Origin: Silurus meridionalis
Taxonomy: Eukaryota; Chordata; Actinopteri; Siluriformes; Siluridae
NCBI RefSeq assembly: GCF_014805685.1
Contig: NC_060896.1
Span: 18,632,277 to 18,696,276 of the forward strand
Length of the DNA: 64,000 bases
Direction of reading: 5' to 3'
How positions within the stretch are numbered: position 1 is the stretch's first letter; each line of letters starts with the position of its first letter. Below, in pieces: positions 27,040 to 38,885 of the stretch. The notes under the pieces were generated by a model. That model had not been told where the DNA came from. It made no database searches and saw only the letters and a program-made list of their open reading frames with translations. Made by a program: the position numbers and the translations under genes.

Positions 27040-27845
27040 ACAGTGTTCGGGGCTCAGACACACTCTCCCAGTTTAAGTGCAGATTAAAAACGTATCTTTT
27101 TAGCAAAGCCTACACATAACATACGTCATATATCATAAACTTGTGCTCCAGAACATCTGATCACATGCACATTATAAACTTGGGCTGTTAATATCATGAA
27201 CAGCAGCTACGCTAATTTCTCTCCACTGTTTCTCTTTCTCTTCCCATCCTGAGGCATCCTGAGGTTTGGCCAGCTCCAGTCACGTCCCACCTCATGAAGA
27301 TTATGGGCCTTTAAAGAAGTAGATGCCGAACCTGCAAACATCCCGTACCATCTAGAGACGTACCAGTGCCAAATAGATCCCACTTCATGTGTGGAGTTTT
27401 GACATTGGACCTCCTGGAGTGTTTAAAGGCACTGGCATGGAGAAGCTGGTGTTGGATCTGTGATGAGTTGCTCAGTAGCTTCTAGTTTTATAACCATAAT
27501 GACTATATAAGAATGTAGAAAGAACATTACTCATAATCTTACATTCCAGTGCTCATGTTAGTTCTCACTCTCCAGTGTTCTGTATTGTTGAAAGATGTAT
27601 GATCACACTCTTGATGTCACCCAAATAAGGATGGGTTCCCCTTTTGAGTCTGGTTCCTCTCAAGGTTTCTTCCTCATAACATCTAAGGGAGTTTTTCCTT
27701 GCCACAGTTGCCACGGCTGCTCATCAGGGATAAATACACACCATTCACCTTGACTGTTGATTTCTGTAAAGCTGCTTTGAGACAATGTCTGTTGTAAAAC
27801 GCGCTATAGAAATAAACTTGACTTGACTTGACTTGAAACTTGACT
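27040..27845 (+). mobile_element. LINE 3' end with RT coda (CTTGA-tail family), copy 4
   Basis: The most complete copy of this tail family. It starts with the last codons of an RT protein (RGSDTLSQFKCRLKTYLFSK and a stop, about 27047-27118). Then comes about 700 bp of 3' UTR ending in tandem CTTGA units near 27820-27845. The SQFK..LKTYLF ending is typical of CR1/L2-type LINE C-termini. This copy identifies the tail-only fragments at 2250, 19755, 20680 and 34636 as LINE-derived. Confidence 0.75.
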
Positions 27846-28497
27846 TATCTTTTATAAGGAAAGCTAATTAAACAAGTAACACTGATGTTTATGGAATCCA
27901 TGCATTTCCATTAAATAATGATATTAAGAAATTAAGCCACCCTCCATGAATTCAAATGTGTATTGTGCTGGACCAAGTGTGATTTTGAAAAAGACCCTGG
28001 CTCATTTGTCCTTTTGTTGAGTTTCACTGAATCACTCAATCTATTCATTCATTCAGATTGCATACAATTTTCAACAGCTTTAACTGTTTATTTTTGTGAT
28101 TTTTTTATTTTTGTGATGATGATTATTATTATTAAACCAGTTCACTTTCGGATTTTGCTGATTTCATTCTAATCTAGATATTCTCCTCTCGCCTCTATAA
28201 CCAACATAGTCTTTATGCCCGCAGAGCTGTCGCCTTATTGCATGTTGATATGCAGGTTTGATACCAGCATCTAAAAACTTTCTGAAATACTCAAAACAGC
28301 CCATCTGACATCAACAAGCATGCCAGTCACTGAGGTCACATTTTACCCCATTCTGATGTGTGATTTGAACAGTAACTTTAGATCTTGACCTGAAAATGTA
28401 TGCTTTTATGCACTGGAGGATTGGATACCTGCATAGATGAGTAGGTGTATAGGTGTTCCTAACAAAGTTGTCTGTGTGCATAGCTACAGAAGAGATA
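27846..28497. other. Unassigned DNA
   Basis: A weak B-box-like word (gcaggtttgatacc, about 28253) hints at a decayed SINE near 28195-28265, but no A box is clear. Confidence 0.4.
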
Positions 28498-28512
28498 GCA
28501 CACACACTCACG

Positions 28513-28563
<51 letters not shown>
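28498..28563. repeat. (CA)n microsatellite
   Basis: Interrupted at the left by CACTCACGCACG, then about 22 clean CA units. Confidence 0.95.
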
Positions 28564-28567
<4 letters not shown>

Positions 28568-29073
28568 TCGCACACACAAAAAGCTTTACAATATAATAAG
28601 TAAAATCATTTCTGAGGTAATTACTGTACTGATTAAAACAAAATTGTCAAAATACAGATTTTAATGTACAGTAAGTCCAATGAATATAAACCAAATGGTT
28701 TAAATAAAACTAATAAAAAAAACGTCATGTAAAATGTTAGCAATCAACTGATCCTCTTTAATTACCTTGCTAACTAAATGTCTATGACTATTAACTGTTA
28801 ACAATTATGCAACAATGGTTAGTGTTACTTCTTTTTAGTCTTTATTATGCACCAAGATTCAGGTATGTTAGTAAAAAATAAATGGAGAAAAATTGCAGTG
28901 CAGATGGAGGTAATGTGCTGTAATGATTGACTGATGTTCTTGTGTGTAGGAGCAAGGGTGCTTCTATTTGTGTAGACAACCCAGTATCCTTAGTTGTGTC
29001 CTCCATGACTTGAAATAGATTATTCTAGCTCTAAAGCCACCTCTGACATCACAAATTGCAGGCTGCCTGTGGG
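28564..29073. other. Unassigned AT-rich DNA
   Basis: Nothing recognised. Confidence 0.5.
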
Positions 29074-29144
29074 GTTAAAGGCAGTCATTAATGAAACACT
29101 TTTAATCACCAGTTAAAAGTGTTTCATTAGTCACTGGCTTTAAC
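29074..29144. repeat. Pre-miRNA-sized hairpin (71 nt)
   Basis: The inner arms of 17 bp (29089-29105 and 29113-29129) are perfectly complementary around a 7-base loop. The complement continues outward with a few mismatches to 29074 and 29144, giving 32-base arms. I do not recognise a known microRNA. A small palindromic MITE is the other possibility. Confidence 0.6.
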
Positions 29145-29836
29145 TGAGGGTGATGTTTAAATTTGTCCATGAACATATATAAATATGATTGTATTTGTTT
29201 ACCTTCATTATTAAAACAGTCCCTCATTATACAGATAAACTCTATAAATGGCATAAAATTGCCCATAGACTTAATATCAAGGCATTCTCAAATCTGAGCA
29301 AACGCAGATTACATCATAAATCATTTAATGTTGTTTTAGATTGTATCATTGCTTCGGGTCTCTACAGTAGAGAGATTTAGAGAACCTATACCAAATACCA
29401 AACTGTTTATGTAGCTAATTATGAATCTATAATTATAGATATAAAAAAAAATATGAATCTATGATACATGTTCCATATTTTTAAACCACATTGTTTTTCC
29501 AATTCTTTAGGAGACTATCTACATTTCAAAATGTCAAAATCTCCATCTGTCTGTGCTCCAAGCTTCACTATATTCGGTGACAGCAAATTTGAGCCAATAA
29601 AATTAACCCAGCAGGGATAAAACAAGAACTCTTTTGGAACACTCTCTCACTGCAGGGTATCCTCTTGGGGTCCAACAAGAACAATTGAGATCCTGCAAGC
29701 TTAGTTCAGTTTATTTGCTAGAAACAGTTGAAGATCCAAGAACACAATGCACCATACCACACACATACCACCACCAAAATTCCCAGAGCCTCCATCCTCA
29801 TACCAAGCACAACTCTACCTGGACTCAATCATTTAT

Positions 29837-29838
<2 letters not shown>
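29145..29838. other. Unassigned DNA
   Basis: No family recognised. Small ORFs at 29189 and 29634 lack motifs, and the latter runs into the CA repeat. Confidence 0.5.

Positions 29839-29902
<64 letters not shown>
29839..29902. repeat. (AC)n microsatellite
   Basis: About 32 clean AC units. Confidence 0.97.
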
Positions 29903-29908
<6 letters not shown>

Positions 29909-30580
29909 AAATAGGCAGAGTTACAGAGTATATAAACCACCATTCTGTGTTTCACTATTGACATACCAAGCCTTGTTATTCTTGTACATGTCATTCTGAC
30001 ATTCTTGGTTTTGCTTGTTTACTGGTTTATGTTTCTGGTTTTGTCTACTCCAGTTCTTCATCGCCTTAATCTTGCCTGTTTTTAATCAAGCTCTATTGTA
30101 TTGTTTGGATCAGTTTGCCTGCCATTTTCTGAGCGTTTATCTGCCACTACGGACATCTTATGGTCACCATATTAAGGGCAGACTGGTTTGTGTATATGGT
30201 AGCGGTAAGCCCAGGTAAAGCTGTGTATTGGTGGGAATGGATATTTAGCGACCATTATGAGTTTATTTTGTTTGTTTCAGTGAATGAAGTTTGGCTTATT
30301 CCTTTTCCATGGCATTGTCTTTTATTGTGTGTAAAACTTTAGAGCCATTATTAAATCAGCTGACAAAAAGATCCTGTGCATGTTCCAGTTTGTCAATATG
30401 TTATTTACTTGCTACTATAATGTGTACAAAACAGATACCTGGTCAATGTGGTGTATCAATGAGCAATAAACTGTATCCTTCCTAGTGTGCTGTGTCCAAT
30501 AATCCAGCATTTTCCCTAAACCATTACAGTGAATTAATCCTCTAACCTTAACCTGACAGTTATTGCACATCAGCACCTCA
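29903..30580. other. Unassigned DNA
   Basis: A pyrimidine-rich stretch (30000-30130) followed by ggcagactggtttgtgtata loosely resembles the end of a fish LTR, but no partner LTR or coding region is visible. Confidence 0.35.
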
Positions 30581-30910
30581 TACAGGTAGTCGTCGACTTA
30601 CGACCTATGCGACTTACGACCGTTCGACTTTACAACCACAATCGCTGGCCCCGGCGTGCATCATTTCCGGCATAATTTCACAGTTCTGTGCATATAGCCT
30701 TCTCTACTCATGATCAAATCGTGTTACGAATGGTGCGCTGTCGTGCGCCGCGGCTGGCAGCGTGCAGAAATGCGTACCGGCTTCCAGCATCATTTCACAG
30801 TACTGTACATATAGCCTACTCTACTGTACATATAGCCTACTCTACGACCAAATCGTGTTACGACCGATCTGTCTGTCCCAATCGTGGTCATAAGTCGACA
30901 ACTACCTGTA
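30581..30910. mobile_element. MITE with terminal inverted repeats, pogo/mariner-like
   Basis: Begins TACAGGTAGTCGTCGACTTA and ends with the near inverse (aagtcgacaactacctgta), so the ends pair over about 24 bp with two or three mismatches. TA at the edges fits a Tc1/mariner/pogo-type target. Inside, a roughly 21-bp unit (tgtacatatagcctactctac) is repeated in tandem at about 30804-30845. A third diverged copy lies near 30688. CpG-rich compared with the flanks, with no coding capacity. Confidence 0.7.
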
Positions 30911-32289
30911 ATATGTACATTATGTAAGTCAAGGATCTTCTAGCATATAGTATCTACCCTCCATTTAATATACAGTAGCAACCTTATTTACATCTTTTCA
31001 GATCTTGCACTGATATGCATCTTTACTTTCTGCACTGCACTTAGCATAGCTATATTAGCATACAATTTTTTTAACCAAGCTTCAGAGAATATGTTTGGTT
31101 GTAAATCAAGTTTTTTCAGGCACTTTCCAGAGCACTGTTTATATATAAACCGTCAACACATCCCTCTAAAACCAGCAAAATAAATGATGATAAAAATTAG
31201 TTCAGCCTTTAATTTAATATAGCAAACAACATAATTCAACTGATTTGGCAAGATTATTGACAATACAAATGTCACTGATCCTTTTCTTACGCTATTGTTT
31301 TGTTGTCTTGGATTTGTGCCACTTTAATGCTTTGTGAAAGTGAACATTTGTATGTACTATACTATATGTATGTTTTGGCAAAATATAAGTGGGGTTTAAA
31401 TTTATTTTTTTTTTTAAGAAAACACAAAGGTTGTCACGGAGTGAGTGAACAGTTATTCTTGTTTTATAAATTCTTTTGTCAATAACATTTAACAATCACA
31501 ATCAGTTAATTGATGGCAGTTATATGGCAAATACTTTTGAACATTAGATTGAAGGTGATATATATATGTGTATATATTTTTCCCCAGTTTGTTTAGTTGT
31601 GCTTAGTGAGCATGAGAGTCTTTGTTCCTAGCCTCAAAATCAGCACACATCTTTCCATTAGCAAACAGCATGTATGCAGTCCATTAGCAGCCCTGTCAGA
31701 ACAGAAACATACCCTTGAGGACATCCTAAAATCCTTAGTGTCCAGCAGCAGACTGTTGCACTGGATAAGTGAGATGGAAAGTGCCAAAGACAGTTTACAA
31801 ATATGGCCATCATTTTGCCCATTGCTGGATATTAACTGTTGAATAGATATTTTTTAAATGGTAAGTGTAGAAATATTTGTTAATATGCAAATGGTAAATG
31901 AGGTATGAACATTATTTTGTAGATTTGGACAGATAAGCTTATTTTTGGGTTGGGGAAAAGATCATCACTACTCCTGTTATCTTCCACTATTCCACTATAT
32001 TAACACCAGTAATATTCAATGTTCTACATATTTTATTTATTGTAAAATTGTAACTAGAGAATTTTTCTGATAACATTTAAATAATCTGTTTGTATATAAT
32101 CAAAAAATGATGTACACTTGGTCCCATATTCAGTCTCAGCACTTCACTACTCCACAGATTTTGTTACCAAGCACTTTCTTTTTTTAGCAAATTATATAGG
32201 CTCCACTTTATTCACATCAATGGTAATTTTAAAACAAACAAAATTGTTTCAGCTTTAATACACATTTTCTTTAAAGCGTATGGAAGATT
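30911..32289. other. Unassigned AT-rich DNA
   Basis: No gene or repeat family recognised. Two ORFs overlap on opposite strands at 31593-31842, which marks at least one as spurious. Confidence 0.5.
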
Positions 32290-32885
32290 TTAGCAATTGA
32301 TGTAATGACTTATAGAAACTTCTGATTGGCCAATACCGTAATTAGGAGTTAGAGTGATTGGGAGTGCAGCTGTGGATATATTTTTGACTAGTGCCTTTTT
32401 GCCTTTGATAGCATCAGAAAATCCAAGCAAATCAGCCAAGACCTCAGAGAAAACATGACCTCCAAACGAATGAAAGTACCAAAAGAATTTAACCATATGG
32501 CTATAATGATCAGTACTTTGCATAAAGTTAAAAGGTTGAAGCCTTTAATCCAAAGTACATCTTAGTGGGAGGGCTTGCTGGAAAAACATGGAAACAGTGA
32601 ATAGTGAAAAAAGACATCACCAGTCAAGGGAAGTAGGATTGTCTACAAATAGATTAAACTTAATTAAGCTTTAAGAGCCTTGGGTCAAAACTTGGTCACA
32701 TGTACGTCTTCCAGCAAGACAATAATCTTAACAATGCCTCAAGAATTGTAACATAATGGCTTAAAGACAAAATCCCAAAGAAAATATGTTCACTGAACTG
32801 AAAAAACAAAATGTGTCTGAGCATGAAAGCTCATGATCCTGGCCAAATTACACCAGTTTTGTCAGGTACAATATTATTTTGAGCA
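32290..32885 (+). pseudogene. Sleeping Beauty-type Tc1 fossil (family 5)
   Basis: Strongly decayed. It retains aatcagccaagacctcagag and gacctccaaacgaatgaaag (the N-terminal KEISQDLR and KRLKVP region of salmonid-type Tc1). After a large gap come cgtcttccagcaagacaata (second-D box), taatggcttaaagacaaaat and ttacaccagttttgtcagg (C-terminal). The order is correct on the plus strand. No open frame of useful length and no clear terminal repeats. Confidence 0.6.
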
Positions 32886-34030
32886 AAAACAATTTTCCAC
32901 AAAAAAGCAAGCACTTACAATAACAGGAAATATAAGGTTGCTTACACATGCACAAGCCTGAAAACACACTTGTTTAGTTTAAGAAGTACATTGAAATTAG
33001 AGCTAAAAAGAAGAAGAAATGTGGTTATCACAACAATAACTGGGGAGAGAAAGAGCTGAGATACAATCCAATCCTACTTTTTATAACAATAAATTTTTTG
33101 CACTAGAAAAAAATTGACTAAACAAACATGACAAATGTCTAGATTAGATGGCAAGAATGGTTGAAATTGTATTTTATATCTACCTGTTAGGAGGAACTTA
33201 AATATAGATGATAGCATTTAATTTTAACTCAATACACTAATAATAATAATGTCCAATAGAAATAGTCTATAATGTTAGAAGATGTAATTATTAATCCTGT
33301 ATCGGGTCATCATGAGACAGAGACAAGGATTAAAAGTGAACACTCATAGATAAAGGCTATGTGCAACTTAATTAGTAAAAATGTGACTAGTGTAGTGTCA
33401 GGAAATGATTACTTGGCCCAAAATAAAATACAAGAAAGCAATTTGTCTTTCAGATATTACCTTTGGATTAGGCAATCAATAAAGGGTCAAAGCAAAGCAC
33501 ATAACCAGGATCATGGCCAGATTGCTGCTAAGATAGTTATAAAACACTAGAAAATTACAATTAAAAACAAAATATACCATGAGAAGTACTTGCAGATGCA
33601 GATTAATTTGTGATGAGTTGTTAACATAAAGAAGCATTTAATAAAATGAAATGCAAATGTTACAGCTATTAGTCATGAAATTGTAAGCAATCAGTGCCTA
33701 TATAAAGATTAATAGTCCCTTCTATTGATATTTTCAGCACATCTGTATTCAACAGAATTACATCAGTGCTGTTCAATATAAAGAATGCTCTTAGCTTAAA
33801 ATCCAGCTTCCTGCACAGCTGTTTCCACCAGGCAAAACAAAAACACATGTGAAGCTGTAATGGCATGGCAAGACTTTTTGTTCAATTTTACAAAAAGAAA
33901 AACAGCTGCAGCAATCAGCAATATGCACCCCAACCCCAGACACACAAACACACACATACAAGAACAAAAAAGGAGAGAATTGCAGTGCCTCCTGACAGGA
34001 TTCACACCTTAATGATTACATCTCTTTTTG
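32886..34030. other. Unassigned AT-rich DNA
   Basis: Nothing recognised. Small ORFs at 33359 and 33796 have no motifs. Confidence 0.5.
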
Positions 34031-34215
34031 CACTACAGTAGTTATGAGTTAAGGATTAAGGCGTGCAAAAAAGGGATTTTTTTTTTATTAAAATTGTAAT
34101 TATATATTGTAATATTGTATTGTATAATATATAACCACTTTATATATAAACTACAGCACTACAGTAGTTATGAGTTAAGGATTAAGTAGTGCAAAAGGGG
34201 ATTTTTAAAGGTAAA

Positions 34216-34279
<64 letters not shown>

Positions 34280-34359
34280 TACCTTAAAAATCCCCTTTTG
34301 CACTACTTAATCCTTAACTCATAACTACTGTAGTGCTGTAGTTTATATATAAAGTGGTT
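34031..34359. repeat. Long palindrome around (TA)n with an extra direct copy
   Basis: The arms 34133-34216 and 34275-34359 are near-perfect reverse complements (about 84 bp, one indel and a couple of mismatches). They flank a (TA)n core at 34217-34274. A third copy of part of the arm (cactacagtagttatgagtt onward) lies in direct orientation at 34031-34080. The unit is not recognised as a known element. The structure could extrude as a cruciform. Confidence 0.85.
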
Positions 34360-34635
34360 TAACAGTACACAAAATTCACAGTTCCGTACATACCTCGGTT
34401 TTTAAGTCACGGTTTTATTCATTTTTGGTACGGTTAGGGGGAAGAAACAATTTTCAATAAAATGCCTGTTTGGTTAAATATTATATGAAATTATATTTTA
34501 AAATATTTTATAAAAATGAAATTTAATAAATCAAATGAAGGCAATACACTCTATTATATTGATTAAGTAATCAATTAAATTGGCACAAATTAATTTGATT
34601 AAATACAATTTAATAAATGGAAAAAGTTAATTGAG

Positions 34636-35250
34636 TCAAGTCAAGTCAAGTTTATTTCTATAGCGCTTTTCACAACAGACATTGTCTCAAAGCAGCTTTA
34701 CAGAAATCAACAGTCAAGGTGAATGGTGTGTATTTATCCCTGATGAGCAGCCGTGGCAACTGTGGCAAGGAAAAACTCCCTTAGATGTTATGAGGAAGAA
34801 ACCTTGAGAGAAACCAGACTCAAAGGGGGAACCCATCCTCATTTGGGTGACATCAAGAGTGTGATTATAGTCTTTAAACAATACAGAACACTGGAGAGAG
34901 AACTAACATGAGCAGTGGAGTGTAAGATTATGAGTAATGTTCTTTCTACAGTCGTATACAGTCATTTGTGGTTATAAAACTAGGAGCTACTGAGCAACTC
35001 ATAAAATAGTTCAACATTTGCGATCATCACAGATCCAACACCAGCTTCTCCATGCTAGAGCCTTTAAACACTCAAAGAAGTTCAATGTCCAAACTCCACA
35101 TGAAGTTGGAACCAATTGGCGCTGGTACGTCTCTAGATGGTTCGGGATGTTTGGACGCATTTACTCTTTAAAGGTCCACAATCTTCATGAGGTGGGACGT
35201 GACTGGGGCTGGAGCAACCTCAGGATGCCTCGGGATGGGGAATTGAATAG
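34636..35250 (-). repeat. LINE 3'-UTR (CTTGA-tail family), copy 5
   Basis: Starts with gagtcaagtcaagtcaagtt (antisense tail), then ctatagcgcttttcacaaca and the antisense of the family UTR up to catgaggtgggacgtgact and ctcaggatgcctcgggatg. Well preserved and slightly longer than copy 3, with no RT coda. An ORF at 35018-35368 is read through this UTR and the following TG repeat and is spurious. Confidence 0.8.
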
Positions 35251-35291
35251 TTTACATTTGTTAGATCCCATTTGGGTAATACAGATATGTA

Positions 35292-35294
<3 letters not shown>

Positions 35295-35334
<40 letters not shown>
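35295..35334. repeat. (TG)n microsatellite
   Basis: About 20 clean TG units preceded by a short TATG run. Confidence 0.95.
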
Positions 35335-35337
<3 letters not shown>

Positions 35338-36070
35338 ACATTTAATATTTAATTTTCTAAAGATATGATCTATTTAACTGTTCTATTATTTCAGAATACT
35401 TGACCAAATGTATTTATTCCTTTCATCTTTAATTCATTTACTCCCCCGATATGTGGAATTGTCAGGATTTTCTCCTTTTGAATTTAGAATCTGGACATAA
35501 AATGGTAAAGAATATCTATCTATGTAGTGCCATGGATTCTTAAGTGTTTTCTTGCATGTGCAAAGCAAATCTAATTTCCAGAGTAAGTAGCCACAGTGAC
35601 AGTATGCTAAATCAAGTTTCTTTTTATACCCTGCCATTGTTGTGTATGTTTTCAAGTTTAATAATAACAAAAAAATGTACTCAAAGTACGAGGCCTAGAA
35701 TCTCATGTGCTGCACGTAAAAAGGATTGCATTTGGTGCATGTATATATTAAAGGTATACCTATTGTACACGTGTGCCAAACCAAAAGCCCTGTACAGAAA
35801 GATTTCAATACGAATACGTGTACATTTGTAAAAACTGTTACCTGTTCAAACCCTTGTCTACTTTCCTTTTGCGGCAGGTTCACGTTTGATTTGTCTCAGA
35901 GAAAGTTGCTAAAATTTTTCAGGCCACACCACAAATTTTACATTTATTAAATAATTTTACATAAACAAAAATGTAATATATATATATTTTTTATTTATAA
36001 ATGCAAGTACAGGGTACAGTTAGGCAAAGTCTATAAACCTGGAGATTGTAATTGTATGCAAGACGCTTAA

Positions 36071-36072
<2 letters not shown>
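35335..36072. other. Unassigned DNA
   Basis: No gene or repeat family recognised. Overlapping ORFs on both strands around 35544-35950 are mutually incompatible and motif-free. Confidence 0.5.
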
Positions 36073-36135
<63 letters not shown>

Positions 36136-36172
36136 TGCGTGCTTGCATGTGTGCGTGCGTGCGTGCGTGTAA
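36073..36172. repeat. (GT)n grading into (GTGC)n
   Basis: About 30 GT units (36073-36133) followed by a diverged GTGC/GCGT run to about 36170. Confidence 0.95.
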
Positions 36173-37338
36173 AAAATTGAGTGGAGGTGACTGAGATCAG
36201 TAAATAGGTGAACATTCGTGAGTGGAATTGGAATTGGTTTGGAGTTTAATGATAAATCCAGCATAGACTTAACAAGCTAATATAAATCAAAAACATTTTT
36301 TCTCTGAGCTGTTTCTTAGGCTGTAGTTTTTGCTTTGTGTTTTTTCTAAATGTCTTGTTAAAAAAATTTCCATAACCATATAAAATACAATATGAAATGC
36401 TTTTAACGATTAACGATCTTTTAGAAGAAGAAAAAATTATTGACTAAGATTGAAATTATAATAATTAAAGAGTAGAATAAAGATAAAAATAAAGAAATTT
36501 TAAAAATAAATAACAATTGAATAGAATAATAAAATAGCATTTAAATTTGAATTAAATAGACTTAAAATGAAATAAATATTTTAATATGAATATTAAAAAA
36601 AACTCAGGTTTCCTAAAATAGCTTTAAAAAGATTTTTTTTGTCTGGCTGCCTTGCTATAGAAGCCAGCTCTATGAAGATATAAATAATGATATTGTTGAC
36701 ATCTGTACAGGTTACACCATTTCAGTGAGGTGAGGTCTGTAACTGCTTTAGTGTTGTAGCTGGACTATTGGAAACTTTTCTGGCAACTGCTGTTTGAGTT
36801 AGATCACTCGTTTTTTTTCCAGTATTGAAAGTGTCTGGGTTGTATCATTTCTTCCACTTCATTTTAATGGATTTTACAGTGCTCTTAAGAAGGTTATAAG
36901 CTTTGCCAATGTTAAATAAATTTCTCCATCTTATTTCTGCCAACAACTTTATCTAGAAAGCTTCACTAGCAGTTCCTTGGTCATCATGACAGCAGGACGG
37001 ATCTGATCTGGTGAAAATCACAGATAATTATTGTGCAATTGAAAACAGATTGATTTAAATGGAAACAGGTATAAACACTTGTTTAACATGTTTAAGATGT
37101 AAGAATCTCAGAAATTTTATTGTAGTCCTACTTTTGATTTCTAGAAAAAGAGGAGTCAAATCATATCAACTACACATTTTTCAGACTATTAGAATAATTC
37201 TGGGTTATGAATATTATTTATAATATTTTGTAGTTGTTTAGAGTAAATTCAACATAAGTGGAAAATATCCTGTATCAATATCATTACATTTGATGTTACA
37301 ATACAGCAAAACATAGCACTTTATGATATATATATTTT

Positions 37339-37340
<2 letters not shown>
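36173..37340. other. Unassigned AT-rich DNA
   Basis: The stretch 36830-37070 has the texture of a decayed repeat (ttttacagtgctcttaagaa; ggtcatcatgacagcagg), but I could not assign it. The rest is very AT-rich. Confidence 0.4.

Positions 37341-37410
<70 letters not shown>
37341..37410. repeat. (TA)n, left half
   Basis: About 35 TA units ending exactly where the Tc1 element begins. The tract resumes at 38635 on the other side. Confidence 0.97.
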
Positions 37411-37413
<3 letters not shown>

Positions 37414-38631
37414 TTGTGTTCAAAATTATTCAACCCCCAATGCTGTAAATGGTTTTAGGGAATTTAGTGTACATTTGTAATTGTATTCAGAATGAAATCC
37501 TACAAGGACTTCTTAAAGAACCATATGCAACTAAAATGACATCAATTAGTTTTGTAATACAGTAGTAAATGTTTCTTTTGTGAATTCTTCATTGACATAA
37601 TTATTCAACCCTTAAAGACTACCACTCTGAAGAACAGAGGTTCAATGAAGTGTTTTCAATCAGGTATTGAAAACACCTGTGGATATCAGGGAGCAGCAAT
37701 AAAGCCTAATAAGCACCAATTAGGCAGCTTTAAAATGACTGTGATACTCAGCTCCTTCTAGACATTTACTGGTGTGGTTACAAACATGGTGAGGTCAAGA
37801 GAATGGTCCAGGAAGACAAGAGAACAGGTAATTACTCTTCACAGGAAGGGCAATGGCTATAAGAAGATTGCAAAGATGTTAAACATACCAAGAGACACCA
37901 TAGGAAGCATCATTCGCAAATTCAAGGCAAAGGGCACTGTTGAAACGCTACCTGGTCGTGGCAGAAAGAAGATGCTGACTTCGACTGCTGTGCGCTACCT
38001 GAAGCGTAGAGTGGAGAAAAGTCCCCGTGTGACTGCTGAGGAACTGAGAAAAGATATTGGATGACAATGTGATGCAGTCCGTCACAAACCTGAGGCTTGG
38101 AAGACGTTGGACCTTTCAACAGGACAATGATCCCAAGCATACCTCCAAGTCCACTAGAGCATGGTTGCAGATTAAAGGCTGGAACATTTTGAAGTGGCCA
38201 TCGCAGTCACCAGACTTAAATCCGATTGAGAACCTCTGGTGGGACTTAAAGAAAGCAGTTGCAGTGCGCAAGCCTAAGAATGTGACTGAACTGGAGGCTT
38301 TTGCCCATGATGAATGGGCGAAGATACCCGTAGATCGCTGCAAGACACTTGTGTCAAGCTATGCTTCAAGTTTAAAAGCTGTTATTACTGTAAAAGGATG
38401 TTGTACTAAGTACTAAGATTGAATGTCACTTGGGGGTTGAATAAAACTGATAATGATGTGAGCTCAGAAAAGACATTTGTGGTTATTTCATTATAAATGT
38501 TATGTTATATTTGTCTGACCTACACGTGCCTCTTTGATTTAATTGTAAGCAGGATGACTGAATGATCATAATCAATGTCAAACCGACCAAAACAATCAAT
38601 TTCAGTGGGGGTTGAATAATTTTGAACACAA

Positions 38632-38634
<3 letters not shown>
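37411..38634 (+). mobile_element. Tc1/mariner element, internally deleted (family 1, copy 2)
   Basis: Same family as 2816-4431 but in the opposite orientation. It starts CAGTTGTGTTCAAAATTATT and ends with the exact inverse before TA. The inner repeats are also present (attattcaacccttaaag near 37600; gggggttgaataaaactg near 38430). At 1224 bp it lacks about 392 bp relative to copy 1. Both flanks are (TA)n, so the element landed in the middle of a TA microsatellite, as expected from its TA target. Confidence 0.93.
37774..38414 (+). pseudogene. Tc1-like transposase with internal deletion
   Basis: The first 94 or so codons match the DNA-binding part of copy 1 and include the correct four-C run that copy 1 has lost. 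After RKD the sequence jumps to the middle of the catalytic domain, reads IG and stops. The other side resumes in another frame as [20 protein letters not shown] (second D), [15 protein letters not shown] (E) and runs to the C-terminus. The first catalytic D (WTDET region) lies inside the deletion, so no active enzyme could be made. The junction shares AGAT with both breakpoints as seen in copy 1. The terminal binding sites are intact, so it could still be moved in trans. Confidence 0.9.

Positions 38635-38690
<56 letters not shown>
38635..38690. repeat. (TA)n, right half
   Basis: About 28 TA units, the continuation of the tract at 37341-37410 split by the Tc1 insertion. Confidence 0.97.
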
Positions 38691-38693
<3 letters not shown>

Positions 38694-38885
38694 CACCCGC
38701 TTTACCGCAGTTTGAATCTGGTGTCCCCAGTTTATCGCGGAATTGATTTTCCCAGTCTCTCACCGATAGCGCAAAAGACCAAAAAACTTATAGAGAATTG
38801 TTTTTATCTAGTTTTATGTTAAAATAATACAATTTATTAAGATAAATATAATTAATATTGAATAAATGAAGTAAAATGTTAATAC
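38691..38885. repeat. Possible pogo/Tigger-like fragment, left part
   Basis: cccgctttaccgcagtttga and cagtttatcgcggaattgat resemble the ends of pogo-type elements. A roughly inverse sequence (cgataaacggcgg) lies at about 41529-41541, beyond the RTE composite. If paired, the RTE composite sits inside it. Confidence 0.3.

Noticed and set aside
36830..37070. Named DNA transposon
   Set aside because: It has the texture of a decayed repeat, but I could not find terminal repeats or transposase motifs to support any family.
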